Position numbers and translations under genes: made by a program. A stretch of DNA of 64,000 nt from positions 37,919-101,918 of the forward strand of contig JBCFYV010000533.1 of the NCBI GenBank assembly GCA_039000515.1. The letters run 5' to 3'. The stretch comes from Timema cristinae. Its lineage: Eukaryota > Arthropoda > Insecta > Phasmatodea > Timematidae. This document shows positions 46,635-55,800 of this stretch, one piece after another; positions within the stretch are counted from its first letter, which is position 1, and every line of letters begins with the position of its first letter. Under the pieces are notes generated by a model. It was not told where the DNA came from. It did no database searches and saw only the letters and a program-made list of their open reading frames with translations.

Positions 46635-47228
46635 TCATTTTAATTTCGGGTAAGGTCGTAGATACATACCTTTCCCCATGGCGATAGCTTTAAGCGTACG
46701 ATTATGTCTCTGAGCCTCGTTCAATTGTTTCGTATTCGCCTTAGCACTTTGTTCGGCCTTCGTGACTCCTGCGGCTCCTCCGGCGACGGCTACAAGCGCT
46801 GCGATCAAAGGTAGTATAGGTAGAATTCCTCCCTTCTTCTTACGACGTCTAGTAGTAGTAGTAGTAGTAGTAGGACGCCGCTGACGACGTTGAGTTTTCT
46901 TCTTCTTCTTTAGACCTGAACCCATCTTGACTTTAGCTTTCATCGCGTTGGTGATTGCCCACGCGGCAGCTTTCTCGCTCAACTTCGAGTCTGGCGCGAG
47001 TAATCTTTTCCACGATTTCTCAATAAGTTCACGATCTGCAGTATGACGTCCTGCAAGATCTTTCACCTTGGAGTAGGCGATATCGTGTTCTTTACAGTGT
47101 CGATCTAACTCGTTTATTCCAGGATCGCCCCGTTTCAATCGTTTTTCCAACTTTGTTCCCGGTCCGCAGTACTGGTATCTGGGTATATGCGCTTCAAACG
47201 GTAGATTATTGATTATCTTATCCAACAA
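46635..47228 (-). CDS. PLA2-domain virion protein (parvovirus VP1-like)
   Basis: An intact 197-aa frame. Residues about 15-65 carry a phospholipase A2 domain of the parvoviral type: the calcium-loop motif YCGPGTKLEKRL and the catalytic DRHCKEHDIAYS with its His-Asp pair. A long Lys/Arg-rich stretch with a Thr run (KKKKKTQRRQRRPTTTT) follows, then a hydrophobic segment (GILPILPLIAALVAVAGGAA) and a C-terminal KGMYLRPYPKLK. In parvoviruses this enzyme opens the endosomal membrane during entry; here a role in membrane breach or as an internal capsid protein is inferred. It heads the minus-strand capsid block. Only 85 bp separate it from the divergent ATPase gene. Confidence 0.9.
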   Translation of the reverse strand: MLDKIINNLPFEAHIPRYQYCGPGTKLEKRLKRGDPGINELDRHCKEHDIAYSKVKDLAGRHTADRELIEKSWKRLLAPDSKLSEKAAAWAITNAMKAKVKMGSGLKKKKKTQRRQRRPTTTTTTTRRRKKKGGILPILPLIAALVAVAGGAAGVTKAEQSAKANTKQLNEAQRHNRTLKAIAMGKGMYLRPYPKLK

Positions 47229-47313
47229 ACCTCCCCCTCTTCTTCGCCTAATGACACGTACTGATTAGCATTTATATAGGTGCGTCCATTATATAGATGA
47301 AGTAGTCGTCAAC
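47229..47313. promoter_or_regulatory. 85-bp divergent promoter
   Basis: It lies between the PLA2 gene (minus) and the ATPase gene (plus). TATA-like words are present for both directions: TTTATATAGG (minus strand reads CCTATATAAA) and ATTATATAGA. It is the only gap between the two blocks, so it must drive both. Confidence 0.6.
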
Positions 47314-48006
47314 ATGCGGTTCGAGAAACAGACAGACTCTTTAACTGTACACAACAACGATCATGATGAGGGAGGAGCTTTACCTCAGAGACACGGTACG
47401 TTTTTACCTGATACTATCCGCTGCATCATCTGTGGATCATCAAATTGCGGTAAAACCAACGCTATGATCAGCCTGTTGGAGGAACCTAACGGGCTACGCT
47501 TCAAGAACGTGTACGTTTACTCAAAATCGTTATACCAGCCTAAGTATCAACGTTTATCGAAGGTCCTCTCACTCGTTGAAGGCATGGGCTATTTCCCTTA
47601 TTCTGACAACGCGGAAATTACCCCACCGTCCGAGGCTGAACCCGACTCTGTATTCATATTTGACGACGTCGCTTGCGATAAACAGTTTAATATACAGGCT
47701 TATTTCAGTATGGGTAGACATATGGCCATAGACTGTTTCTATCTCTGTCAGACGTACTCGCGCATCCCGAAACAGCTGTTGAGAGATAACGATAATCTTC
47801 TCATCCTATTCAGGATAGACGATACGAACCTGAGACATGTCTACGACGATCACGTGAACACGGATATGACTTTCCAAAAATTCAAGGAGGTGTGCTCGCT
47901 GTGTTGAAAAGAAAACAAGTATGAATTTCTCGTGTTGAGCAAAGATCATGAGATCGATAAAGGACGATATTGCTACGGGTTCGATACCTTTATCTTGCAC
48001 GATTGA
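47314..48006 (+). pseudogene. DNA-packaging ATPase (FtsK-HerA / A32 type) with one TGA
   Basis: The genome-packaging motor. Walker A is GSSNCGKTN (about 47,430-47,456), Walker B is VFIFDDVA (about 47,650), followed by MGRHMAIDCFYLCQTYSRIP and an arginine-rich NLLILFRIDDTNLRHVY segment. The frame reaches TGA at 47905-47907, at a place where the family usually has Trp. Sequence of the same frame then continues (KENKYEFLVLSKDHEIDKG, then YGFDTF) to the next TGA at 48004-48006. The nonsense removes about 32 C-terminal residues; the nucleotide-binding core is complete, so partial function cannot be ruled out. The start ATG at 47314 fits the divergent promoter. Confidence 0.88.
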
Positions 48007-48039
48007 GGTGAACGCGCGTTCAGTACGCGATAAGACATC

Positions 48040-48930
48040 ATGTCGTCCATATCTAAATTCGGTCATAGTCTCTACAAATATAGATCTCTCATCGAGTCAG
48101 AGGGAAATCAAACTCTAAACTCTCAAGGGTATTACGATGCTAGATCGAAAAGGATCGTCAACGTCGAGTCGCCCGTCACATCTAAGGATGTCTGTAACAA
48201 GTCTTACGTCGATAGGATGGATGCGAGACATAGTAACGAGCAGATAGTCGCTCTCAACACTGCCAAGGACCTCATCAAAGGACAGATGGAATCGTTGATC
48301 AAGGATTTGGAGAACAATCGAGTGAAATACATCAACTTTGAGAAGAGTGCTCGTCAAGGGATAGAGGAGGTGCGGAAACTGTCTCATCATCATGAGGATC
48401 GTCTCAACGAAAATAAAACAACGCTTGACTTTTTAGGTTCTAAGCTGCTAAGCCTAGAGGAAGCTTTCGAGATGCATCGAACCATTTACAACGATTTTAT
48501 AGCCGGAGGTGTACTACGCTTAAGGGGGCCGGATAACAACAAGCTTTACGATGCAGACGGTTTAGTTTTGCGAAAAATAGGTATGCCCTCATTACCTTCA
48601 GACGCTGCGTCTAAAGCTTATGTATATGTAGACTCTACGGTTAATCGCAGTTTCATCTACATCTACTTGGATTCGAAACCTCTGAAGAAAGATGGAAGAC
48701 ATTTCGAATTGACTCTAACAGGTGAACGCGGTTATAAGTTCAAGAGGGCGGGCATCATTTCAACGATGGTCATGAACTTGAAAGATATTATTTGCTTGTT
48801 GAATCTTAAAATTATCGACGACCCTCCTTTCGAGGTGTTCAAAGATGACTCTATATCTTTCATGATAGAAACATGCTCGACGACGACGCCTCAGATTTTA
48901 CACGTCGAATTAGGTTTTACTTACGTTTAG
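48040..48930 (+). CDS. Fibre-like coiled-coil structural protein
   Basis: An intact 296-aa frame. The N-terminal part has GYYDARSKRIVNVESPVTSK and a KDVCNKSYVDR repeat-type motif, the pattern found in trimeric phage tail-fibre shafts and in Polinton proteins at this position. Residues about 70-150 are heptad-rich and likely coiled coil (ESLIKDLENNRVKYINFEKS). A second DARN-like shaft motif occurs at about residue 170-195 (DADGLVLRKIGMPSLPSDA, then KAYVYVD). The C-terminal hundred residues are beta-rich and could be a head domain. It is probably the capsid spike or fibre; that function is inferred from motif and position. Starts 33 bp after the ATPase end. Confidence 0.72.
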   Translation: MSSISKFGHSLYKYRSLIESEGNQTLNSQGYYDARSKRIVNVESPVTSKDVCNKSYVDRMDARHSNEQIVALNTAKDLIKGQMESLIKDLENNRVKYINFEKSARQGIEEVRKLSHHHEDRLNENKTTLDFLGSKLLSLEEAFEMHRTIYNDFIAGGVLRLRGPDNNKLYDADGLVLRKIGMPSLPSDAASKAYVYVDSTVNRSFIYIYLDSKPLKKDGRHFELTLTGERGYKFKRAGIISTMVMNLKDIICLLNLKIIDDPPFEVFKDDSISFMIETCSTTTPQILHVELGFTYV

Positions 48931-48978
48931 ATATAATGAGCCGTTTCTTCGTCGTAAGAGACATTCACACCTTACATC

Positions 48979-49713
48979 ATGTCGACGAAGGTCACGGAGG
49001 ATATCATAAAAGCGAGTAAGATTATTAAACGAAAGTATAAGCAACTACGCGATGCCCGGCACGAGTCAGAGCACGTAGCGAATGAAACGTTCAAACCTAT
49101 CACGGAACCTCTAAACAAGATGGTGAAGGCGCTCGCCGAACCCGAACCCGAAGCCCCGCCCGAGAGATCGCAGAGTAACCATCTATTGGATACTTATCTT
49201 TATTCGTCTCACACGCATTCCGATTAGACATATGGGGTACGTCATGAAGGCGACTCTACCAAGCTCGGAGATACGCCTATCGTATTCGACGGGAAATACG
49301 GAACAATACTTCTCAACAATAAGACGGTACCGTATACTCGAGGACTATTAGAATTACTCTTCAGAAGAGCACCTGCGCATTATACTAAGGATGATCTGAA
49401 AGTATACAAGTCTATGCTCGAAGAAACGAACGCGCATCGGTTGAGAAACGAACCGTTCACTCGTATCAAGATGCGGGCGGGATCAAAGTATTCGCTAATC
49501 ATCAAACCTATGTTTGAAGAGGAGCTCGAGGGTGAAGGTTTATACAAGATGGCGACGGGAAGAGGCGTCGATTATACCTATTGGGACGATCCTAACGAAT
49601 TGGTTGATCGATTACGACCCTTGCAGGCATCTACCGAGGCCGGACATTCCGCTCACCATAACGAGATCGTTTCTATCATCGAGGAATTACGCGAGGCGGG
49701 CATCATCGTATAA
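48979..49713 (+). pseudogene. Conserved Polinton protein (DDPNELVDRLR family), one stop
   Basis: Two open pieces, 48979-49224 and 49228-49713, lie in the same frame and are separated only by TAG 49225-49227. The first part is charged and helical (KASKIIKRKYKQLRDARHES). The second contains RGLLELLFRRAP, a NAHRLRNEP block and the C-terminal signature YWDDPNELVDRLRPLQAS with IVSIIEELREAGII. Proteins with this ending are very common next to integrase and capsid genes of arthropod and cnidarian Polintons, but their role is unknown. With one nonsense codon the gene is probably dead, unless the downstream ATG at 49414 is used. Confidence 0.75.
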
Positions 49714-50757
49714 AGACATTCAACTCTTTGATATTTTATCACAATCATGTCCGGCGTCAAGTGGGAGATTGCGCGCGAACTTCATCGTCCGGCAAGACGA
49801 CGATTCCCCCGAAGACATGTTAGCGTACGAGGCTTGAACGAGCTCCTTCAGGCCGATCTGGTAGAGATGATACCCTACTCTGGTTCGAATAAGGGATTCA
49901 AGTACCTTCTCACCGTCATTGACGTGTATTCCAAGAGGGCTTGGGCCGCACACCCGTCAAGACTAAGACGGGTAAGAACGTCAGCGTCGCAATGGCTCTC
50001 CTCCTCGACAAGGTAGGTTTACCTCGTGTACGTCATCTCCAAACGGATAACGGGTCAGAGTTTAAAACGCAGAATTCAAAACACTAATGAGGAGAAAGAG
50101 GATCAATCATTATTCTACATACAGCAACGTCAAGGATAGCGTCGTTGAACGATTTAATCGCACTCTCAAGAACATGATGTGGAGGAGGTTCACTGCTAAA
50201 GGATCGTATCGATGGATCGATATAATCGATTCCTTACTGGACGAATACAACTGTACGGTGCACTCGACCATAAAGATGAGACCTATAGACGTCAAGGATG
50301 ATAGACTTTTACATACAGTCTATAAACGTTTCAAGAGCTCAGATTCCGCGCCGAACGTATTTAAAGTGGGCGATATAGTCCGTATCAGCAAGTATAAGGA
50401 CGTTTTAGAAAAGGGTTATACCGCAAACTGGTCGACTGAACTGTTTAAAATACGCAAGGTGATCGAGACTAATCCCAGGACATTCCTACTCGAAGATATG
50501 AAAGGTAACCCTATCACGGGCCGTTTCTACGCTAAGGAACTTAGAATAACTTCGTTTCCTGACTCTACCTCGTGGAGAAGATAGTCAGACGTTCCGGAAA
50601 TAGAGCGTACGTCAAATGGTTAGGGTTCGACTTGACACACAATTCGTGGATCGATTCGAAGGATATAGAGGGGGGGCGAGGGTATGTTCCCCCCCTCCAT
50701 CCCGAGCATATAAAGCGACCGAGAGGTAGGGAGACGCATCTCATTCGAAATGTTTAG
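49714..50757 (+). pseudogene. int: Retroviral-type integrase with C-terminal chromodomain, frameshifted
   Basis: Inserts the element into host DNA. The catalytic triad is visible: D in LQADLVEM (49855), D in LQTDNGSEF (50046), E in SVVERFNRTLK (50147). The SH3-like C-terminal part has FKVGDIVRISKYK, and the chromodomain has IVRRSGNRAYVKWLGFD and HNSWIDSKDIE (50,580-50,670). Four parts lie in changing frames: a shift near 49,951, another near 50,060-50,086 with TAA/TGA at 50,084-50,089, and one near 50,564. The N-terminal zinc-binding HHCC region is not recognisable before LHRPARRRFPRRHV, so it seems deleted. The gene cannot give an intact enzyme. Its end overlaps the start of the next ORF by 8 bp. 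Confidence 0.85.
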
Positions 50758-51319
50758 ACGGTTGGGTTATCGTCTGGAGGACATGAGTGAAATTAAGATC
50801 TCAGACAGCAGCTTGGAATACTACATCGCGAGAGCCGAGAAGGGTTACAGCGAGTGTTGCGAATCTTTGGTGCACTGGCTCGGATGCCATAATCCGGGAA
50901 TGTACGAGGCGAGTCAGTCCGTCGAGAACTGTTCAACATCATGTCCCGTCTACAAGCTGAAGGAAGGGGACGAGCCGCAAATTCTCAGCGAAGACGCTCC
51001 ACAGCTCGAGGAATCGATATCCCTGCTCGAGGAAGACTCTTTGTGCATCGAGCTGGATCGGATCGAGCGGGAGGAACTCGACCGTGTCAAAAGCATCTCC
51101 GAACTCGAAAAGTATCGGACCTACAACGTTCGTCGCCTGGAAGGAGACGAAGAGATCAGTGAACCGGAGGACGAGCCAAACATTGTGACGCTGGACTATG
51201 TAGGCAAAGTGCGTCTTCCAGGTAAAAACTTTGGCGCGAGATACAGAAGTCGGTTTAACGCGTCGCAGCGTGGACTGATCTATCTAGGCGACGGCAAATA
51301 CGATCTTTTCAAGTGGTGA
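50750..51319 (+). CDS. Unrecognised 189-aa acidic Polinton protein
   Basis: An intact frame, the last gene before the right terminal repeat, starting 8 bp before the integrase frame ends. The N-terminal third has six cysteines (YSECCESLVHWLGCH, then CSTSCPVY). The middle is very acidic and helical (QLEESISLLEEDSLCIELDR, then EREELDRVKSISELEKY), probably coiled coil. The C-terminal part is more basic (KVRLPGKNFGARYRSRFN) and ends YLGDGKYDLFKW. No family was recognised. It might be a regulatory or packaging accessory protein. Because the frame is open while the neighbouring integrase is broken, it is worth separate study. Confidence 0.6.
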   Translation: MFRRLGYRLEDMSEIKISDSSLEYYIARAEKGYSECCESLVHWLGCHNPGMYEASQSVENCSTSCPVYKLKEGDEPQILSEDAPQLEESISLLEEDSLCIELDRIEREELDRVKSISELEKYRTYNVRRLEGDEEISEPEDEPNIVTLDYVGKVRLPGKNFGARYRSRFNASQRGLIYLGDGKYDLFKW

Positions 51320-51643
51320 AAGACTATATGTATGTGTATGTTGAAAGACTAAGACTATGCATGAAAGAATATTTGAGAGGGAGAATTTTGTACTGAATAT
51401 ATGTATCAATGTAATATTAAGAATATACTAGGTTTAAAAAAACTGTACTATTTAATTAGGGGTGAATAATACTTGTCATATCCTTAATTCCTAATCTTTG
51501 CTAGGACTGAGGTCAGACCATCAGGGTTTGAGAGAGAGAGAATATACTTGTCATATCCCAGGGTTCGAGGTCCATAAGCTGCCCTCCCAAACCCTACTAC
51601 ATCACGCCGATGAAAGAGAGAGAGAGGGAGAGAAAACACTCAA
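51320..51643. other. Polinton right noncoding segment
   Basis: AT-rich then GA-rich; no ORF of note. AATACTTGTCATATCC and a close variant occur twice (about 51,468 and 51,542). Weak similarity to the inner left arm (about 36,120-36,158) may start near 51,593. Confidence 0.45.
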
Positions 51644-52084
51644 TCCCTGTCCCCGTATCTGCACCATGTTTAACGAAGGTATAAGAAAAAAACCAGCTGC
51701 TCCACACCCAACCCCTCACGCCATCACATGCTCCAACCCTTCTCATCCCCACATCCCATTACAGAAAGCCGCAAGAAAAAACACTTCCCCAGGTGCTCAA
51801 CACCCCCTCATCCCACCATCGAGTGCTCCAACCCTTCTCATCTCCTCCCCCTCCCACCAGCCAATTATGCAAATGAGTGTTGCAGTATACCGCTTTTACC
51901 AAAAAGGTGCCCCATCCCCCCTTCCCCACAACTCACATCACCACAACATCTCAGGAACCCTCCCAAACCCCCTCACTCATCTCAGTCATCCCCCCACCTC
52001 ACATCAACATATCTATCGTGACATCTCAGGAAACCTCCAACTCTTGATTAATGTGTGCCCCCGTATACCGCATTCTCCCTTACT
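51644..52084 (-). repeat. Polinton right terminal inverted repeat
   Basis: Inverse of 35635-36091; ends CCGCATTCTCCCTTACT. The 222-codon ORF crossing it (51498-52166) runs out of the element and is not a gene. Confidence 0.93.
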
Positions 52085-52090
52085 GACTTT
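52085..52090. repeat. Polinton right target-site duplication GACTTT
   Basis: Identical to 35629-35634. Confidence 0.9.
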
Positions 52091-52102
52091 GCAGTGCCGC
52101 AC

Positions 52103-52363
52103 TTTTTTTTATTATTATTTAGCACCACGTCTTACTACCCGTTTGGGTTATACGCTTAAGTACTAATTACGCTAATGGATTAGGAATTGGGAAGGTTGAA
52201 GTAGAGGAAGTGAACCCGCATTTGCGTGGAGGGAGAGTGGAAAACCATTTAGGAAAAACCACCCCCAGTTCCGCCGACTGAGATTTAAACCTCGATCTCC
52301 CCGTCCTCAGCAGTAGATCTCAACACGACTAGCGCGTCTGCAATCCACGCCAACGAGGCGGGT
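52103..52363 (-). mobile_element. SINE family 1 beside the Polinton
   Basis: Full-length minus-strand copy from an (ATT)n-like start to CAACGAGGCGGGT. It begins 12 bp outside the Polinton duplication. No clear target duplication of its own was found. Confidence 0.85.
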
Positions 52364-53524
52364 GCGATCGTTACTAACTTCTTATTTATGTCAAGTATGC
52401 TTCCAAAGTCAATGTGAATAGTAAATGTTTGTATGTTTATTGTAAGCTTTCTTATTATTTATGCGTGAAGGATTATGAAAAGTGTCATACCGATACTAAA
52501 AAAATGCAGGTAAAGCGTTGTACCGTTGCCGTATGCAATAAAAGTAATCTAAGAGATATGGTGTTATACACCATGACTTCCCTAAAGATTCTGATGTCAG
52601 ATGAAGATGTATTCCCTTCTGAACGAGATGGAAAATGAAGTCATGATTCGTATTTTATTTGCTCAGAACATTTTTTCACCTGGTGAATATGAACCTTCAG
52701 TCCTAACTGCTGTACTTTCCTTAAAAAAGCAAATTAAAATCGCCCTTATTTGTGGTTTCTCCGAAAATGTTATCCAAGGGTAAAATATCACCCGTGAATC
52801 CAGGCATTATATTAGATTTACGAAACAAATAGTAAGTGATTTCATGGCTGGTAAACATGTCACCGCCAATAGTTTTACTTTATGGAAAAGTCCTCTTCTA
52901 TAGTGAATTGAATGATTTGTTTAAATAGTTTACTTAACTGCAAGATTTCACATATGCATTTTATAACCTTATTAAACAAATTGATCTTGCTTCATTAATG
53001 TGGACAGTAGTCTGGAAGAGAAATCTCCCCATGCAAGGTGGATATAGTTTTATGTTATCCGTGCCATCTTAAAACATAGTTTAGAAACATTATTTCTAAA
53101 CTTAATAAATCACGTGGCTGTATGACACACATAAATATTTTTTTACAAGAACATAGTTTATTGTAGTACATGAACAAATGTATATAGTACGCAAGTTAAT
53201 GAAAGCATTAAGGTATTTGGTGACGTAAATGTTCACTTAAATTATGTGTTAACTTTTCAATATAAATTTAATAACCCTCTTGTAAGTAGGCCTATTCATA
53301 AACCAATTTGTAGTATAGTGAAAATCTTGATTTTATATTAATGTTCAACTGAGTGTGTCAAACTATATATTTAAAGGGTAATATTAGATTCAGCTACATT
53401 TATGTTATATAAGTTGGTAATAATATATGCCCCCCTCAAAGTTGGAGATAATATGAGTGTCCTCAACCTATACCACCCTACCGCCCCCCCCCCCTCCCTC
53501 AGTAGGAAATAAAGTTGTCCTCAA
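52364..53524. other. AT-rich stretch with weak coding-like ORFs
   Basis: ORFs at 52414-52638 and 52601-52783 show no recognised family. ATGGCTGGTAAACATG near 52,843 and nearby phrases could be worn transposon text, but this cannot be supported. Confidence 0.35.
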
Positions 53525-53708
53525 AGATTGAAGTTCAAATCCCAGCCGGGTGTAACAAGGGTATTTTTCCCTAAAATTGTTCCCCACTCTCAATATATGC
53601 AAATGTAGGTACATTCAATCTAAAATGTCACCTTCCTGGTCATTCCTGGTTCATTAGGGTAAATTGATGTACGTATACAACTCAAACAAGTAGTAAGTCA
53701 CAATGAAA
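53525..53708 (+). repeat. SINE family 1, very diverged
   Basis: AAGTTCAAATCCCAGCCGGG is the B box, then TTTTTCCCTAAAATTGTTCC, CCACTCTCAATATATGCAAA and GTACGTATACAACTCAAAC follow the family order, with a worn tail. Confidence 0.6.
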
Positions 53709-54109
53709 AAAAAACTTATTGTGATGACTATCAAGAGTATCGGCGAAGCTTATTAGTGTCGGGCGAGGTAGTTTGTAAAAAAACTATTTTTAAGGAGTTT
53801 TTAGGGATTGACTCCAAGCCAGTGGAAAATATTTGAAAACGGAATGCCTCTAAAAGCTATTTGGGGTGACCCTTAAGCATTTAGAAATAATAATAGATTG
53901 TTATAGAATCTTTCTGAAGTTTGATGCAAACCATCTCTCAGCTTCAAACTCAAGTATATCATAGGGAAGTTTAACAAACTGGAGGAAGGCACATTTCGAT
54001 GGGGGGCAGAAAATGTGGAAATACCCCACCCTATCAACCCTTCCTTCTTTCCCAGTTCACGCTCAATTAGTGACACTCGATATAAAACTAGTGACAGACA
54101 CACCATAGA
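53709..54109. other. Intergenic, nothing recognised
   Basis: The minus-strand ORF at 53873-54106 has no recognisable features. Confidence 0.4.
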
Positions 54110-54312
54110 ATGTAGATTATTTCCTCAGAGTCCGACAAACTAACTTAAATCTAGAACAAATACAACATCCAGCCCCCTGACAGTTAATTCATCATTGTGA
54201 AAGGGGAAAAGCACAGTCAACCAATGATACGTTTTTCGGACATTCCGGGAATCGAACCCGGGACCTTTAGCTCAGTATGCAAACACGCTACCAACTGAGA
54301 TAAAGTGTCGGA
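54110..54312 (-). repeat. SINE family 3, most complete copy
   Basis: Minus strand: tRNA-like head with ATCTCAGTTGGTAGCG and GGTCCCGGGTTCGATTCCC, body with TTTCACAATGATGAATTAAC, then GGGGGCTGGATGTTGT and AGATTTAAGTTAGTTTGT. Acceptor and D stems do not pair well, so it is a tRNA-derived repeat rather than a tRNA gene. Confidence 0.65.
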
Positions 54313-55369
54313 CTGTGTATTGAAATCAACATTTAGTACGGTTTGTGTGTTGTTAGCAAAATAATTATATATTAAGGGATAAAAAAAATTACACCTCTGT
54401 ACACAAATGAAAAACAGGTACGTTGGTATTAACGCTGTAAGCTACCTGGTCTCATAAGTCATTGCATTCAAAATATAACTTGTTTTTGAGTGACGCGGAG
54501 GTCGGGGTGTAGTGTAGTTCTTCTTTTATATTCATTCAAGAATTAAATTATAAAAGACTTGTGAGATTTAAATGTATTTATTGAATGATCATAATACTAG
54601 TGTAAATATTTTTATGAGAGTTCGGCCATTCATTTTTTCTGGTACAAAGGCTCCTTCGGTCTAAAATGTGAGAGCCCCTGGTCTAAGTCAATATATGTTA
54701 ATGTGTTGAATAACACGCTCTGGTAGCTTTGTCAGTTCGAAGTACTTTAGTATTAATTTTAACCGAAATTGGGTGTGGTGCCAGTGATTCTGAAGTCTCT
54801 ATAAGTGAGGTACTCGGTGTAATAACCCATATCTTGTGTTAAGAGACTTAAAAAGTAAAACGAACTTAATTACCAAAATGGTACCATACCAAAAATACTA
54901 GATATATACATTTTCTTGTATAAAATGTATGGAAGCTACTATGGTTGTGCTTTTTTCAAATGAAAATATAAGTGGCACTTTTAATATGTGTGTGTGTGTT
55001 TTGAATATAAAATCTTAAACCAAGTCTTAAAAAGGAGCCTATGTATACGACTCATCTTCTGTGTCTAATGTTTTAGTTATAAAGTAAATAATTTATGTTT
55101 GTATTGAAATTATTAGGGGTTATGGGGAAGGTGCCCCGTTTACTCCACCCTAATGAGTGCGCCACTGGTTCTAAGTAAACGCTTAGTTAGAGGTCATTTT
55201 ATCATAGATATAATTAATTTATAAAATATGATAGTTATTAAAATGGTTTTTATGAACTTATAATGCCCCTTTTTCTCGTCAAATGAAAAAATCAAAAGTA
55301 TATCCATTAGCTTTTATTTAATTAAAGGGTACCAAACTTTTAGTTCAAAACCCTTTAAAAAAGGTTTAG

Positions 55370-55371
<2 letters not shown>
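54313..55371. other. AT-rich stretch, nothing certain
   Basis: Near 54,650-54,680 the reverse complement CAGGGGCTCTCACATTTTAG resembles a hAT end, without a partner. Confidence 0.35.

Positions 55372-55420
<49 letters not shown>
55372..55420. repeat. (AT)n microsatellite
   Basis: About 24 uninterrupted AT units. Confidence 0.95.
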
Positions 55421-55425
<5 letters not shown>

Positions 55426-55715
55426 ATAATGAATACTTTTTGAGCCAGTGTGTTAAAGGAGTCTCTCATTTTATATTATTAAGTCAACATAGTAAGTATA
55501 GTATTTATCTTAAAAATGTTAAATAAAGTTTAAATGTAATTATAATTATACAAAAATGTACATTTGTTATATTTGAATATGATGTATTTTCACAGTCTAA
55601 AATATGTTTTTCAAGTAAATAGAGTAAGCTCTAGTAGTGTTGTTTTTTCATTGTATCTTCACGCCAGTCAATGCTTTCCACATTTAATAGCAATTAGAAG
55701 GTAGGTATGAGGAAG

Positions 55716-55800
55716 ATAGAATTATGAGAAGTACCCTCGTTTGCGTGGAAAAACGGGAAACCATTTAGGAAAAATTACCTTAAGTACATCGTGTAATTGA
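55716..55800 (-). repeat. SINE family 1 fragment
   Basis: CGTTTGCGTGGAAAAACGGG, then AACCATTTAGGAAAAATTAC match the family body; the ends are lost. The ORF at 55797-56093 has no recognised family. Confidence 0.5.

Larger units (their letters stand above)
35635..52084 (+). mobile_element. Polinton/Maverick element, full length, 16.45 kb
   Basis: The left end begins AGTAAGGGAGAATGCGG and the right end is its reverse complement, both bordered by GACTTT. AG...CT termini, 6-bp duplication, terminal inverted repeats of about 450 bp, protein-primed PolB, retroviral-type integrase, packaging ATPase, adenain-like protease and both capsid proteins are together diagnostic of Polintons. Gene order is plus-strand left block (small gene, polymerase), minus-strand capsid block, then plus-strand right block (ATPase, fibre-like, conserved protein, integrase, unknown). 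Coding parts look richer in G+C than the flanks. The polymerase, integrase, minor capsid, ATPase, protease start and one further gene carry breaks, so this copy is not autonomous. Polintons can behave as transposons and are thought able to make virus particles. Confidence 0.97.

Noticed and set aside
38551..50757. Alternative genetic code with TGA as Trp for the whole element
   Set aside because: TAA and TAG stops and several frameshifts also interrupt the genes, and TGG is used for Trp throughout; simple decay explains this better, though the TGA pattern is kept as a minor finding.
51498..52166. 222-codon plus-strand ORF
   Set aside because: It runs through the right terminal repeat, across the target duplication and into a neighbouring SINE, so it cannot be an element gene.
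54236..54309. Functional tRNA gene on the minus strand
   Set aside because: Stem pairing is poor and SINE 3 body sequence follows.
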